Positions 42,507 to 51,794 of a stretch of 64,000 nucleotides of DNA are shown here, in pieces (the stretch's first letter is position 1; every line of letters begins with the position of its first letter). The notes under the pieces were generated by a model that made no database searches, was not told the DNA's origin, and was given only the letters and a program-made list of their open reading frames with translations. The stretch comes from Nocardiopsis metallicus (GTDB lineage: Bacteria > Actinomycetota > Actinomycetes > Streptosporangiales > Streptosporangiaceae). The stretch is from the NCBI RefSeq assembly GCF_014201115.1, contig NZ_JACHDO010000001.1, positions 5,890,001 to 5,954,000 on the forward strand, given 5' to 3'. A program made the position numbers and the translations under genes.

Positions 42507-43622
42507 GTGTCGGACACCGCCGCGCACGAGGAGCCGGAGCTCATCCAGCTCCTGACACCGGAAGGGGAGCTCACCGAGCACCCCGACTACCCCCTGGACA
42601 TCAGCGCGGAGGAGATCCGCGCGCTCTACCGAGACCTGGTGCTGGTCCGCCGGGTCGACAGCGAGGCGATCACCCTCCAGCGCCAGGGCGAACTGGGCCT
42701 GTGGGTCTCACTGCTCGGCCAGGAGGCCGCGCAGATCGGCTCCGGGCGCGCACTCCACGACCGCGACATGGCCTTCCCCTCCTACCGCGAGCACGGCGTC
42801 GCCTGGTGCCGCGGCATCCAGCCCAAGGAACTGCTCAGCATGTTCCGCGGCGCCAGCAACGGCGGCTGGGACCCGCACGAGCACGGCTTCCACCTGTACA
42901 CGATCGTCATCGGCAGCCAGGCGCTGCACGCCACCGGCTACGCCATGGGCGTCCAGCGCGACGGCGCCGTCGGTGAGGACGGCACCGCCGTCATCTCCTA
43001 CTTCGGGGACGGGGCCACCAGCCAGGGCGACACCAACGAGGCCTTCAACTTCGCCTCGGTGAACAACGCACCCGTGGTCTTCTTCTGCCAGAACAACCAG
43101 TGGGCCATCTCCGAGCCACTGGAGCGCCAGTCCCGCGTGCCGATCTACAAGCGCGCGGCCGGATTCGGCTTCCCGGGCATGCGCGTGGACGGCAACGACG
43201 TCCTCGCCTGCCTCGCGGTCACCCGCGCCGCCCTGGACAACGCGCGCACCGGCAACGGACCCACGCTGATCGAGGCGTTCACCTACCGGATGGGTGCCCA
43301 CACCACCAACGACGACCCCACCCGTTACCGGGACAAGGGTGAGCTCGACGAGTGGAAGGCCAAGGACCCGATCCTGCGCGTACGCCGCTACCTGGAGGCC
43401 AACGGCCTCGCTGACGAGGCCTTCTTCGCCTCGATCGAGGAGGAGGCCGACAAGGTCGGCGAGACGGTGCGCACCCAGTGCCGCAACATGCCCGACCCCG
43501 AGCCGCTGGACATCTTCCACGAGGTCTACGCCGAACCCAACGTCCACATCGACCAGCAGCGGGCCGAGTTCGCCGACTACCTGTCCTCCTTCGAGGGTGC
43601 GGGCGCGGAAGGGGGCCGCTAG
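42507..43622 (+). CDS. pdhA: 2-oxoacid dehydrogenase E1 component, alpha subunit
   Basis: A 371-residue thiamine-diphosphate enzyme subunit. The start LLTPEGELTEHPDYPLDISA and VSLLGQEAAQIGSGRALHDR follow the PdhA pattern; the ThDP motif is YFGDGATSQGDTNEAFNFAS...NN; RYRDKGELDEW is the phosphorylation-loop region. GTG 42507 has GAGGAG 4 nt upstream. Pyruvate is the likely substrate; a branched-chain 2-oxoacid (Bkd) role is possible. Followed by pdhB after 3 nt. Confidence 0.88.
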   Translation: MSDTAAHEEPELIQLLTPEGELTEHPDYPLDISAEEIRALYRDLVLVRRVDSEAITLQRQGELGLWVSLLGQEAAQIGSGRALHDRDMAFPSYREHGVAWCRGIQPKELLSMFRGASNGGWDPHEHGFHLYTIVIGSQALHATGYAMGVQRDGAVGEDGTAVISYFGDGATSQGDTNEAFNFASVNNAPVVFFCQNNQWAISEPLERQSRVPIYKRAAGFGFPGMRVDGNDVLACLAVTRAALDNARTGNGPTLIEAFTYRMGAHTTNDDPTRYRDKGELDEWKAKDPILRVRRYLEANGLADEAFFASIEEEADKVGETVRTQCRNMPDPEPLDIFHEVYAEPNVHIDQQRAEFADYLSSFEGAGAEGGR

Positions 43623-43625
43623 GCC

Positions 43626-44606
43626 ATGGGAACCAACCTCACTATCGGCAAGGCCATCAACGCCGGACTGCGCGCCGCGATGGAGCACGACCCCAAGGTC
43701 CTGATGATGGGAGAGGACGTCGGCAAGCTCGGCGGCGTCTTCCGGGTCACCGACGGCCTCTACAAGGACTTCGGCGCCGACCGGGTCATCGACACCCCGC
43801 TGGCCGAGTCCGGCATCGTCGGCACCGCCATCGGTATGGCCATGCGCGGCTACCGACCCGTGGTGGAGATCCAGTTCGACGGCTTCTTCTTCCCCGCCGC
43901 GAACCAGACCTTCACCCAGCTCGCCAAGATGCGCCGCCGTTCGGCGGGCAAGCTCGCCATGCCCGTCGTCATGCGCATCCCCTACGGCGGCGGCATCGGC
44001 GCGGTGGAGCACCACAGCGAGTCGCCGGAGGCCTACTTCCAGCACACCGCCGGGCTGCGCGTGGTCACGGTCGCCAACCCGGAGGACGCCTACTGGATGA
44101 TCCAGCAGGCCATCCGCTCCGACGACCCGGTCATCTTCCTGGAGCCCAAGCGGCGCTACTACGAGAAGACCGAGGTCGACACCGAGGCCTCCATCGACGA
44201 GGTCACCCCGATGGGCGCGGCCCGCATCGCGCGCTCCGGCACCGACTGCACGCTGCTGGCCTACGGGCCGATGGTCAAGACCGCCCTCCAGGCGGCCGAA
44301 GCCGACACCGAACACTCCATCGAGGTCGTCGACGTGCGCTCGCTCGCGCCGATCGACTACCCGACCATCACCGAGTCGGTGAAGCGCACCGGCCGTCTGG
44401 TCGTGGCGCACGAGGCCACCCTCACCGGCGGCCCCGGCGCGGAGATCGCCGCCCGGGTCACCGAGGAGTGCTTCTACCACCTGGAATCGCCGGTCATCCG
44501 CGTGGCCGCGTTCGACACCCCCTACCCGCAGTCCAGGCTGGAGGAGCACTACCTGCCGGACCTGGACCGGGTCCTGGACGGCGTCGACCGGGCGTTCGCG
44601 TACTAG
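43626..44606 (+). CDS. pdhB: 2-oxoacid dehydrogenase E1 component, beta subunit
   Basis: A 326-residue E1beta subunit completing the heterotetramer. Recognisable segments: LMMGEDVGKLGGVFRVTDGL, DTPLAESGIVGTAIGMAMRG and VVDVRSLAPIDYPTITESVK. The spacing to pdhA (3 nt) and pdhC (19 nt) shows one operon. Confidence 0.92.
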   Translation: MGTNLTIGKAINAGLRAAMEHDPKVLMMGEDVGKLGGVFRVTDGLYKDFGADRVIDTPLAESGIVGTAIGMAMRGYRPVVEIQFDGFFFPAANQTFTQLAKMRRRSAGKLAMPVVMRIPYGGGIGAVEHHSESPEAYFQHTAGLRVVTVANPEDAYWMIQQAIRSDDPVIFLEPKRRYYEKTEVDTEASIDEVTPMGAARIARSGTDCTLLAYGPMVKTALQAAEADTEHSIEVVDVRSLAPIDYPTITESVKRTGRLVVAHEATLTGGPGAEIAARVTEECFYHLESPVIRVAAFDTPYPQSRLEEHYLPDLDRVLDGVDRAFAY

Positions 44607-44625
44607 ATCGGGGAAACCGCACAAC

Positions 44626-46074
44626 ATGGCGATTCACAAGAGCGCGCCCGCCGTTGACGGCGTGCACTCGTTCAAACTGCCCGACGTCGGTGAGGGCCTG
44701 GTCGAGGCCGAACTCCTCACCTGGTACGTCAAGCCGGGCGACACCGTCACCGACGGTCAGATGATCTGCGAGATCGAGACCGCCAAGGCCGTCGTCGAGC
44801 TCCCCGTGCCGTTCTCCGGGACGGTCAAGGAGCTGCTCGCCGCCGAGGGCGACACGGTCGAGGTCGGCTCGGTCATCATCACCGTGGACGACGGCACCGG
44901 GGGTTCCGGTACCGAGCCCTACTCCGGGTCCGGCGCTGAGGCTCCGGCCCCGGCCGCCGGCATGACCGCCGGCCCCACCGAGGACACCGAGGAGCGGGAG
45001 AAGCCCCTGGTGGGCTACGGCGAGAAGGCGTCCGCCACCCAGCGCCGCGCCCGCCGCCGCCCGAGCCCCTCGGGGCCGGTCTCTCCGCCCGCGCCCAAGC
45101 CCGCCGAGCCCGCGCCCGCGGTCGTGGCGGTGCCCGCCGGGCCCGCGCCCGCCTCGGGCCGTCCGCTGGCCAAGCCGCCGGTGCGCAAGCTCGCCAAGGA
45201 CCTCGGGGTGGACCTGGCGACGGTCGCCCCGACCGGTAAGGGCGGGGTCGTGACCCGCGAGGACGTCCACGCGGCCGTGGAGGCCGCCGCGTCCGCGCAG
45301 GGGACAGCCCCGTCCGCGACGGCCGCCGAGGCTGCGGCACCGGAGGGCGCGCCCGCGGCGGACCGCACCGCCCGCGAGCGGCGCGTCCCGATCAAGGGCG
45401 TGCGCAAGCACACCGCCGCGGCCATGGTGAACAGCGCGTTCACCGCGCCGCACGTCACCGAGTTCCTCCAGGTGGACGTCACCAAGACGATGAAGGCGGT
45501 CGCCCGGCTGCGTGAGCGCCGCGACTTCGCCGACGTCAAGGTGTCGCCGCTCCTGCTGGTGGCCAAGGCCCTGCTCATGGCGGTCCGCCGCCATCCGGAG
45601 GTCAACGCCTCCTGGGACGAGGAGAACCAGGAGATCGTGGTCAAGAACTACGTGAACCTGGGGATCGCGGCAGCCACCGAGCGCGGCCTGGTGGTGCCCA
45701 ACATCAAGGACGCCGACGCCCAGACCCTCCCGGAGCTGGCGGCGTCCCTGAAGGCGCTGACGGAGAAGGCGAGGGCGGGCAAGACCAGCCCGGCCGACAT
45801 GTCCGGCGGCACCATCACCATCACCAACGTCGGTGTGTTCGGAGTGGACGCCGGTACGCCGATCATCAACCCGGGCGAGGCCGCCATCCTCGCCTTCGGG
45901 CAAATCCGCGACATGCCGTGGGTCCACAAGGGTGAGCTGAAGATCCGCAAGGTGACCACCCTGTCGCTCTCCTTCGACCACCGGCTGGTCGACGGCGAGC
46001 TGGGCTCCAAGGTGCTGCGTGACATCGGCACCGCGCTGGAGGACCCGGAGCTGACCGCTCTGGCCTGGGGTTAG
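44626..46074 (+). CDS. pdhC: Dihydrolipoamide acyltransferase (E2)
   Basis: A 482-residue E2 core protein. Domains in order: lipoyl domain with the lipoylated Lys54 in EIETAKAVVELP; a Pro/Ala-rich linker; the E3/E1-binding domain KPPVRKLAKDLGVDLATVAP near 180-210; a second linker; and the catalytic domain ending in SFDHRLVDGELGSKVL (active His/Asp). It transfers the acyl group to CoA. An IS4-type element begins 4 nt past its stop. No E3 (lpd) gene is present nearby. Confidence 0.92.
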   Translation: MAIHKSAPAVDGVHSFKLPDVGEGLVEAELLTWYVKPGDTVTDGQMICEIETAKAVVELPVPFSGTVKELLAAEGDTVEVGSVIITVDDGTGGSGTEPYSGSGAEAPAPAAGMTAGPTEDTEEREKPLVGYGEKASATQRRARRRPSPSGPVSPPAPKPAEPAPAVVAVPAGPAPASGRPLAKPPVRKLAKDLGVDLATVAPTGKGGVVTREDVHAAVEAAASAQGTAPSATAAEAAAPEGAPAADRTARERRVPIKGVRKHTAAAMVNSAFTAPHVTEFLQVDVTKTMKAVARLRERRDFADVKVSPLLLVAKALLMAVRRHPEVNASWDEENQEIVVKNYVNLGIAAATERGLVVPNIKDADAQTLPELAASLKALTEKARAGKTSPADMSGGTITITNVGVFGVDAGTPIINPGEAAILAFGQIRDMPWVHKGELKIRKVTTLSLSFDHRLVDGELGSKVLRDIGTALEDPELTALAWG

Positions 46075-46078
46075 CCCC
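46067..46078. repeat. Flanking repeat of the IS4 element, left copy
   Basis: GGGGTTAGCCCC, repeated at 47577-47588. It includes the pdhC stop codon (TAG 46072-46074). Because the repeat begins GGGG and ends CCCC, like the element ends, the true duplication may be 8, 10 or 12 bp. Confidence 0.75.
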
Positions 46079-47576
46079 AATGCCGTGTAGTTAAGGTTCT
46101 GGGTGCTGTGTCAAGGGCCTGGCCCAGCCAGGATGTCGATGCTGATGGTGGCCTTGTAACTGGTCCGGTCAACCACGCCCTTCGCGTTGTACTTGGAGAT
46201 CGCGCGTTTGACCACGCGGGGTCGGGTCCGGATACGCCGATCGGGCAACAGATCAGCCAACACCCGGCGACCGATGACACCGACCAGATCGATCACCGCT
46301 GAAGCGATCACCCCCGCGGCCTGGATGACCAGGTCGCGGGCGGTGTTGAGCGCAACAGTGAAACTGGCCCGGTCAGGATCGACACCGCCGCGGGCCGCAG
46401 TGGCATCGGCCATCGCCAAACGCAGTACCTGATAGGTGACCAGCAGCGCGTAGACCTCCTGGTCGATCCCGCCCGGGGTACGGGCCCGCAGCACACGCCC
46501 GCCCAGCAGGGTGGACTTGATCTCAAGGTAGGCGGTCTCGATCTCCCAACGCTGGTGGTAGAGCCGCACCAGCCCGGCAGCGGGATGGGCCCGGTGACCG
46601 GTCAAGGTGGTGGCCAGCCGGTAATCGACCGTGCGGCGGCCCTGGGTGGTGGCGACGGTGATCTGGCATTCGATGACGCGAACCCGAAGCGCGCCCATCC
46701 GCGACAGGTAGGAGCCATCGCTCAGCCGGGCCAGGACCGGCAGCCTACGGCTCATCTTCACCCTGACCAAGACGTGAGCGCCGGTAGCAGCGATGTATTT
46801 GAGCAGGTCCTGGGCGGCGAAGTTGCGGTCCAAGAGCACGAGCATCCCCTCACCCAGGCTGCGCAACAGTGCCGGGGCGTAGGTGGTCTCGCCGCGGGTG
46901 GTGGGCCCGAAACAGGTGTCGATGAGCGTGCGGGTGCCGCAGGAGACCAGTGCGAGCAGCCGCAGGGAGGGGTAGCTGGAGCCGCCGTTGTGCGAGCCGT
47001 GCTTGGTGTAGCGCCTCAGGTTGGCTGGACTGTCAGGGACCGACATGGTGGTGCCGTCGATCGCACAGACCAGCAGGCCCCGCCACCGCGTTCCGGGGGT
47101 GGCGATGCCCGCTGCCGGGCCGCGTAGCAGGTCGAGTAGCCAACGTAGCGGCGCGGCCCCGACCCGGGTGCGGGCCTGGGCCAGCGCGCTGGCGGTGGGT
47201 GCGGACACGCTCAGGCCCTTCAGGCCCGATGTGAGGCGCTGCCATACCTGTGACCAGCCCATATCGGGGAACAGAGCTGCTGCCAGCAGGAGGTAGACCA
47301 CGACTCGGGAGGGCAGGTCCCGGATCCGTTTTTGTGTCCTGTGGGTCTGGTCCAGTGCGTGGTCGACCATCTCGAAGGGGATGATGCGGGTGAGTTCGCC
47401 GAGGTGGCCCGGGGCGAAGGCCCCGGACGCGACTGTGAACGGTTGGGAGATGGCACACTGGGTGTCCAACGGAGCTCCTGCTGAACGGTGATCGTGGTTG
47501 ACACGGTTCTAGCAGGAGCTCCGTCCTGGTTTCAGGTGATTTGACACACCCGCGCTTCGCCTAACTACACGGCATT
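46079..47576 (-). mobile_element. IS4-family insertion sequence
   Basis: About 1.5 kb. Ends AATGCCGTGTAGTTA and TAACTACACGGCATT are inverted repeats, followed by weaker similarity (TGTCAA). One transposase gene is inside, and GGGGTTAGCCCC flanks both sides. Confidence 0.88.
46111..47469 (-). CDS. IS4-family transposase
   Basis: A 452-residue DDE transposase with an IS4-type N-terminal domain (LPSRVVVYLLLAAALFPDMG). The catalytic acidic residues lie in VCAIDGTTMSVPDS, VLLDRNFAAQDLL and the YREK-like YHQRWEIETAYLEIKS. The frame is intact. It is transcribed toward pdhC. Confidence 0.93.
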   Translation of the reverse strand: MDTQCAISQPFTVASGAFAPGHLGELTRIIPFEMVDHALDQTHRTQKRIRDLPSRVVVYLLLAAALFPDMGWSQVWQRLTSGLKGLSVSAPTASALAQARTRVGAAPLRWLLDLLRGPAAGIATPGTRWRGLLVCAIDGTTMSVPDSPANLRRYTKHGSHNGGSSYPSLRLLALVSCGTRTLIDTCFGPTTRGETTYAPALLRSLGEGMLVLLDRNFAAQDLLKYIAATGAHVLVRVKMSRRLPVLARLSDGSYLSRMGALRVRVIECQITVATTQGRRTVDYRLATTLTGHRAHPAAGLVRLYHQRWEIETAYLEIKSTLLGGRVLRARTPGGIDQEVYALLVTYQVLRLAMADATAARGGVDPDRASFTVALNTARDLVIQAAGVIASAVIDLVGVIGRRVLADLLPDRRIRTRPRVVKRAISKYNAKGVVDRTSYKATISIDILAGPGP

Positions 47577-47588
47577 GGGGTTAGCCCC
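47577..47588. repeat. Flanking repeat of the IS4 element, right copy
   Basis: GGGGTTAGCCCC, identical to 46067-46078. The original pdhC downstream sequence resumes here. Confidence 0.75.
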
Positions 47589-47751
47589 GGGGCCGAAGAA
47601 GAGCGAGGGGCCGGTGCGGCCGGGGAGTGATCCCGGGGCCGCGCCGGCCCCTCGGTGTGTTCTGTGCGCCCGGGTGTTCTGGGCGCTCGGGCCGCTCCGG
47701 TTACCCGGGCGTTCGGGTTGTTCGGGCCGCTCGGGGCGCCGACACGTGGAC

Positions 47752-47783
47752 GGGCCCGTCCCCCAAGGGGGTGGGGGCGGGCC
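47752..47783. terminator. GC-rich hairpin between the pdh operon and serine hydrolase gene
   Basis: GGGCCCGTCCCCC pairs with GGGGGCGGGCCC across a short loop. Before the insertion it would have been about 180 nt past pdhC, so it probably ended that operon and the convergent gene. Confidence 0.65.
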
Positions 47784-47880
47784 CTCAAGGTAGGTGTTCC
47801 CGTTCCGGGAGCGTTACCAACCCTTGACCGAGGTTTTTGTTGAGCACTCTGCCCGTGCGCGCGGTCTCGGGCCCCTGTTC

Positions 47881-49866
47881 TCAGCCCTGCGGCCAGACCA
47901 GACCGTACTGGACGCCGACCGCGATCACGGCGAGGGCGGCCAGGGGCAGCAGCGAGTAGTGCACGCGTCGGATCCGGCCCCACCATCCCTCACCCCACCA
48001 GCCACGGACCCAGGCGGTTACCGCGAATCCGGCCGTGGTCAGGGCGAGCGGAACAGCCGAGGCCAGGGGCATGGTGAGGACGACCGAGTCACCGAAGACC
48101 CAGTCCTGGAGCCGGTTCATATCCGTGACCGCGTAGACGACCAGGCCGACCGAGACCAGGCAGGCCAGCGCGGTGAGGGAGGCTGACACGGCGGCGGCGA
48201 CCCCTGCCGCGCCGCGGGGGCGGCGCAGGTGCGCGGTGCCGGTGAGCAGTACCAGAAGGGCGACGACCACGGTGATCAGGTGGAGCCCGGGGCCGGCGAG
48301 CGCCGAGGTCCGGTCGTAACCGTTGGTGGGATTGGCGTCCAGGTACACGGCCGCTGCCCGGCCGTCCTCGACGGTGAAGACCAGCCGCTCCCCGCTGTCC
48401 TGGCCGACGAACACCCCGTCGCCGACCGGGAGCCAGCGCTCCTGGGGAATCATGACGCCTCGGACCCGCAGCGTCCCGTCACCCGCGTCGCGCACCGCGA
48501 GGTTGTCGAAGAGCGTGATGATCCGGGCGGTTCCCTCAACGGCGCGCCTGGTGGTGACGTAGCTCCCGGAGTAGACGCTCAGGTCGTCTCCGGGGTCGGC
48601 CTCGGGGGCGGCTTCGGAACCGGTTCGGGCGTCGGCCGGGCCGAACTCGTCGGCGAAGGCCTGCAACACGGCGAAACGCAGGTCGTGCAGGAGGCCCGCC
48701 CCCGCCTCGGGGTCGGTGTCGTCCCCGTTGACGGCAACGAACACCCCCGCGTCGAGTTCGGGCAGGAGCAGGTAGCCGGTGTGGATGCCGTCCAGGTCCC
48801 CGCCGTGCCCCACGCCCCGGGGCGGCCCGGTCCGCCACTCGTAGGTCCCGTAGCCCATCGCGGTGGCGTCCGGGTGGTGCTCGAACTGCCGGTCGAGCAT
48901 CATCGCCACCGACTCGGTGCCGAGCACGCGCTCGCCGTCCAGTTCACCGCCGTTGAGCAGCGCCAGCATGAACCTGGACATGTCCCCGGTGCTGGTCACC
49001 GCGGCCCCGGCGGGGACCAGCGGGATGTGGACGAGGGCGGCCGGTGCGCCGTCGGGTCCGTGCCCGGTGACGAGGTCGTGCTCCTGGGCGAGCTCGTGCA
49101 GCTGGCCGAACTCCGTGCCGTCCATGCCCAGCGGGGCGAACACGTTCCGCTCGGCGTACTCCTCGAACGGCACCCCGCTGACCTCCTGGACCACGTACCC
49201 GGCCAGGCCGGTCCCGTAGTTGGAGTAGGCGGTGTACCGGCCCGGCGGGAAGATCCGCTCGGGGGTGTTGTCCCGCAGGAACTCCGCCAGGTCCCGCTGG
49301 CCGGCGGTGTCCTCGGGGTCGTCCATGTCGGTGCGCTCGTCGAACCCCGGGGTGTGGGTGAGCAGGTGGTGGAGGGTGACCGGCTCACCCGGGTGGGTGT
49401 CCGGTACGCGCAGCTCCTCGGGCAGGTAGGTGTTGACGTCCTCGTGCAGGTCCACCTCGCCCTGTTCGGCGAGCTGGAGCACGGCCACGGCCGTGAAGGA
49501 CTTGGCGATCGATGCGGTGGGCAAGGCGTGGGATCCCTCATCCATGGGTGTCCCGTCCGCGAGGTCGGCGACCCCGTGCGCGGCCCCGGCCAGGGGTTCG
49601 CCGTCGGCGACGATCGACACCGTCAGCCCCGGGGCGCCGTGCTCGGCCAGGAGTTCGGGGACACGACCGTCAACGAAGGCCTGTGCCGTGTCCGGGGTGA
49701 GAGGTGGGGCCGGGGCGATGGCTTGAGCCTGGGCTGGTGCTGAGGGCATGAGCGCCAGGGGAGCGGCCATGCCCAGGGCCAGGGAAAGGCCGAGCGAGGC
49801 TGGCCAGGAGGGCCGGGCGGGGCGGCTTCGGGTACGGGTGGAGTGCGTGAGGGGCGAAAACATCAA
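47881..49866 (-). CDS. Beta-lactamase-family serine hydrolase with membrane tail
   Basis: A 661-residue exported protein. A signal peptide (about 1-48, ending AQAQA) is followed by a class C beta-lactamase/D-aminopeptidase-type domain: SxxK as TASIAKSF near 121, YxN as YSNYGTGLAGYVVQ, and HGGDLDG in place of the KTG box. A middle beta domain (about 420-520) precedes four C-terminal helices. Such proteins are usually peptidases or esterases rather than drug-resistance enzymes. Divergent from the OmpA-domain gene. Confidence 0.85.
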   Translation of the reverse strand: MMFSPLTHSTRTRSRPARPSWPASLGLSLALGMAAPLALMPSAPAQAQAIAPAPPLTPDTAQAFVDGRVPELLAEHGAPGLTVSIVADGEPLAGAAHGVADLADGTPMDEGSHALPTASIAKSFTAVAVLQLAEQGEVDLHEDVNTYLPEELRVPDTHPGEPVTLHHLLTHTPGFDERTDMDDPEDTAGQRDLAEFLRDNTPERIFPPGRYTAYSNYGTGLAGYVVQEVSGVPFEEYAERNVFAPLGMDGTEFGQLHELAQEHDLVTGHGPDGAPAALVHIPLVPAGAAVTSTGDMSRFMLALLNGGELDGERVLGTESVAMMLDRQFEHHPDATAMGYGTYEWRTGPPRGVGHGGDLDGIHTGYLLLPELDAGVFVAVNGDDTDPEAGAGLLHDLRFAVLQAFADEFGPADARTGSEAAPEADPGDDLSVYSGSYVTTRRAVEGTARIITLFDNLAVRDAGDGTLRVRGVMIPQERWLPVGDGVFVGQDSGERLVFTVEDGRAAAVYLDANPTNGYDRTSALAGPGLHLITVVVALLVLLTGTAHLRRPRGAAGVAAAVSASLTALACLVSVGLVVYAVTDMNRLQDWVFGDSVVLTMPLASAVPLALTTAGFAVTAWVRGWWGEGWWGRIRRVHYSLLPLAALAVIAVGVQYGLVWPQG

Positions 49867-49999
49867 GGCTCCAGCGGAGGTCGGTCGAGGTCACCTCAAC
49901 GCTAGGAATTCCGCCCGCCGGGGGCATTGGGGCTGGGGGCCGTTCTTCTCGGGTGGCTAGCTGTAGTGCCAGGCGCAAAAATTACCGAACCGGGAGGAA

Positions 50000-50014
50000 C
50001 CAACACGATGTTGG
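50000..50014. promoter_or_regulatory. Inverted repeat CCAACA-CGA-TGTTGG
   Basis: It lies in the divergent gap between the serine hydrolase and OmpA-domain genes; a further TGTTGGG half-site follows at 50033. A candidate operator only. Confidence 0.35.
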
Positions 50015-50059
50015 TCGGGTCCTATCCAGTGTTGGGTAAGCGAGCTAGGGAGCACCCCC

Positions 50060-51703
50060 ATGTCAGTACGACAGCCCCTCGCGGCAGGACGCGCGCTGGC
50101 CGTGACCGCGGTCGTCACCGCGGCGGCGCTGGCCCTGTCCAGCTGCGGCATCGTCCGCGACCTCCAGGCCGACGACAACCCCGGCCCCGACACCATCGAC
50201 GTCGACCCCGAAGAGGATCCCCGCCCCGAGGTCGAGGCCGAGTTCCCCTACACCCGGGAGGGGACGATCTTCCAGGACACCGGCCAGGACTCCACCCTGC
50301 GCTTCGCCATCAACGGCCTGGAGCGCACCGACGAGTACACCGTCATCCACTACGAAGAGACCTACGTCGACCACTTCCGGGGCATCGTCAGCAACCTGTC
50401 GATGCCCAACACCCTGATCGACCCGGTCAGCGGACGAGCTTACGCCGAGCTCACCGACGAGGAGGGCTACTACTACGGTTCCGTTCCCCCCGACGACGGC
50501 CTCTTCCCCGTCACCGTGGGCGCCACCAACCAGTACCGGGGCTACTTCCCGCGCCTGCCCGACGAGGTCCAGCAGGTCACCTTCGTCGGCAGCGGCCTGG
50601 GGGCCATGACCGGCATCCCCGTCGTGGACGTGGACGAGGAGCAGCCCGACCCCGTCGACCCCAACGGCGCCGCCATGACCGTCCGCGACGGGCCCGAGTT
50701 CGGCGACACGGTCGAGTTCGAGAACATGCGCCCCGAGCCCGGCTGGGACGAGTGGATCGGCGAGATGGAGAGCTTCGTCGACTCCGACGTCGCCTCCACC
50801 ACCCGCGACGGGGACACCGAGACGGTCGCCCTGAAGTCCGACGTGATGTTCGACTTCGACTCCGCCGAACTCACCGACGAGGCCGAGCAGATCGTCCGCG
50901 AGGCCGCAGCCTCCCTGGAACGCAACATCGACCCGGCCGACCCCGAGGTCACCGTCATCGGCCACACCGACGGCACCGGTTCCGACGACTACAACCAGAC
51001 CCTGTCCGAGGAACGCGCCGAGACCGTCCGGGACATCCTCGAAGAGGAGTCCGACGGCGACCTCACCTTCACCGTGGAGGGTCGCGGGGCCACCGAACCC
51101 GTCGCCGAGGAGGGCGGCTCGGACACCGAGGAGGCCGAGGCGCGCAACCGCCGCGTGGAGTTCTCCTACCGGGTGGACCGCGACGAGAGCCGCGACGGGG
51201 GCTCCAGCGGCAGCCGAGAGGAGGGCACGCTCGGCTCCAGCGACCGGCACGTGTTCCCGCCCGCGCCGTTCGTCGAGGACGACACCGCCGAGACCGTGGA
51301 CACCGTCACCGACGGCGACATCCGGCTCGACGTGCACCCGCTGCGCCGCGACGGCGCCTACGTGATCAGCACGGTCACCCTCACCAACACCGGCGACGAC
51401 CCGGTACTGCCCGACATGGGAGGCGAGGACGCGGTCTCCCCGGGCGGCCCGGCCGAGTTCAGCCAGGGCGCGCTGGGCGGCTTCCAGTTGCTGGAGCCCG
51501 ACACCGACCTGGTCCGCTACGTGACGCTGCTGAACTTCGGCGGCCAGACCTACTCCGGGTTCGCGGAGGAGGTCCACGAGATGCAGCCGGGCAACTCCTA
51601 CCAGCTCATCGCGGTGTTCGCCGCCCCGCCCGCCGAGGTGGACGAGCTGACCCTGCGAGCCGGCCCCTTCGGCGAGATCGAGAACGTGCCCTTCGCCGAC
51701 TGA
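50060..51703 (+). CDS. OmpA-domain lipoprotein
   Basis: A 547-residue secreted lipoprotein. The lipobox LALSSC places the modified Cys at about residue 30. After a 230-residue acidic region comes an OmpA/MotB peptidoglycan-binding domain: VMFDFDSAELTDEAEQIVRE, VIGHTDGTGSDDYNQTLSEE and ARNRRVEFSYRV. A further C-terminal beta-rich domain of about 150 residues follows, unlike standard OmpA proteins. The protein is very rich in Asp and Glu. Probably anchors an envelope protein to peptidoglycan; role unknown. Confidence 0.85.
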   Translation: MSVRQPLAAGRALAVTAVVTAAALALSSCGIVRDLQADDNPGPDTIDVDPEEDPRPEVEAEFPYTREGTIFQDTGQDSTLRFAINGLERTDEYTVIHYEETYVDHFRGIVSNLSMPNTLIDPVSGRAYAELTDEEGYYYGSVPPDDGLFPVTVGATNQYRGYFPRLPDEVQQVTFVGSGLGAMTGIPVVDVDEEQPDPVDPNGAAMTVRDGPEFGDTVEFENMRPEPGWDEWIGEMESFVDSDVASTTRDGDTETVALKSDVMFDFDSAELTDEAEQIVREAAASLERNIDPADPEVTVIGHTDGTGSDDYNQTLSEERAETVRDILEEESDGDLTFTVEGRGATEPVAEEGGSDTEEAEARNRRVEFSYRVDRDESRDGGSSGSREEGTLGSSDRHVFPPAPFVEDDTAETVDTVTDGDIRLDVHPLRRDGAYVISTVTLTNTGDDPVLPDMGGEDAVSPGGPAEFSQGALGGFQLLEPDTDLVRYVTLLNFGGQTYSGFAEEVHEMQPGNSYQLIAVFAAPPAEVDELTLRAGPFGEIENVPFAD

Positions 51704-51735
51704 CCGGGCACTTCCGGGAGCATGGCCCCGGTCCC

Positions 51736-51768
51736 GGCCCCGTCCGCGCACCGAGCGCGGGCGGGGCC
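51736..51768. terminator. Bidirectional hairpin between OmpA-domain and AEC genes
   Basis: GGCCCCGTCCGCGC pairs with GCGCGGGCGGGGCC (one G-T pair) around ACCGA, 33 nt past the OmpA-domain stop and 27 nt past the converging gene's stop. Confidence 0.8.
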
Positions 51769-51794
51769 TTCGCCTGTGGGCGCCTCCTCGGAGG

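Noticed and set aside
47881..49866. Antibiotic-resistance beta-lactamase
   Set aside because: The fold is beta-lactamase-like, but the KTG box is HGG and there is a membrane tail, as in peptidase/esterase relatives; no resistance can be claimed.
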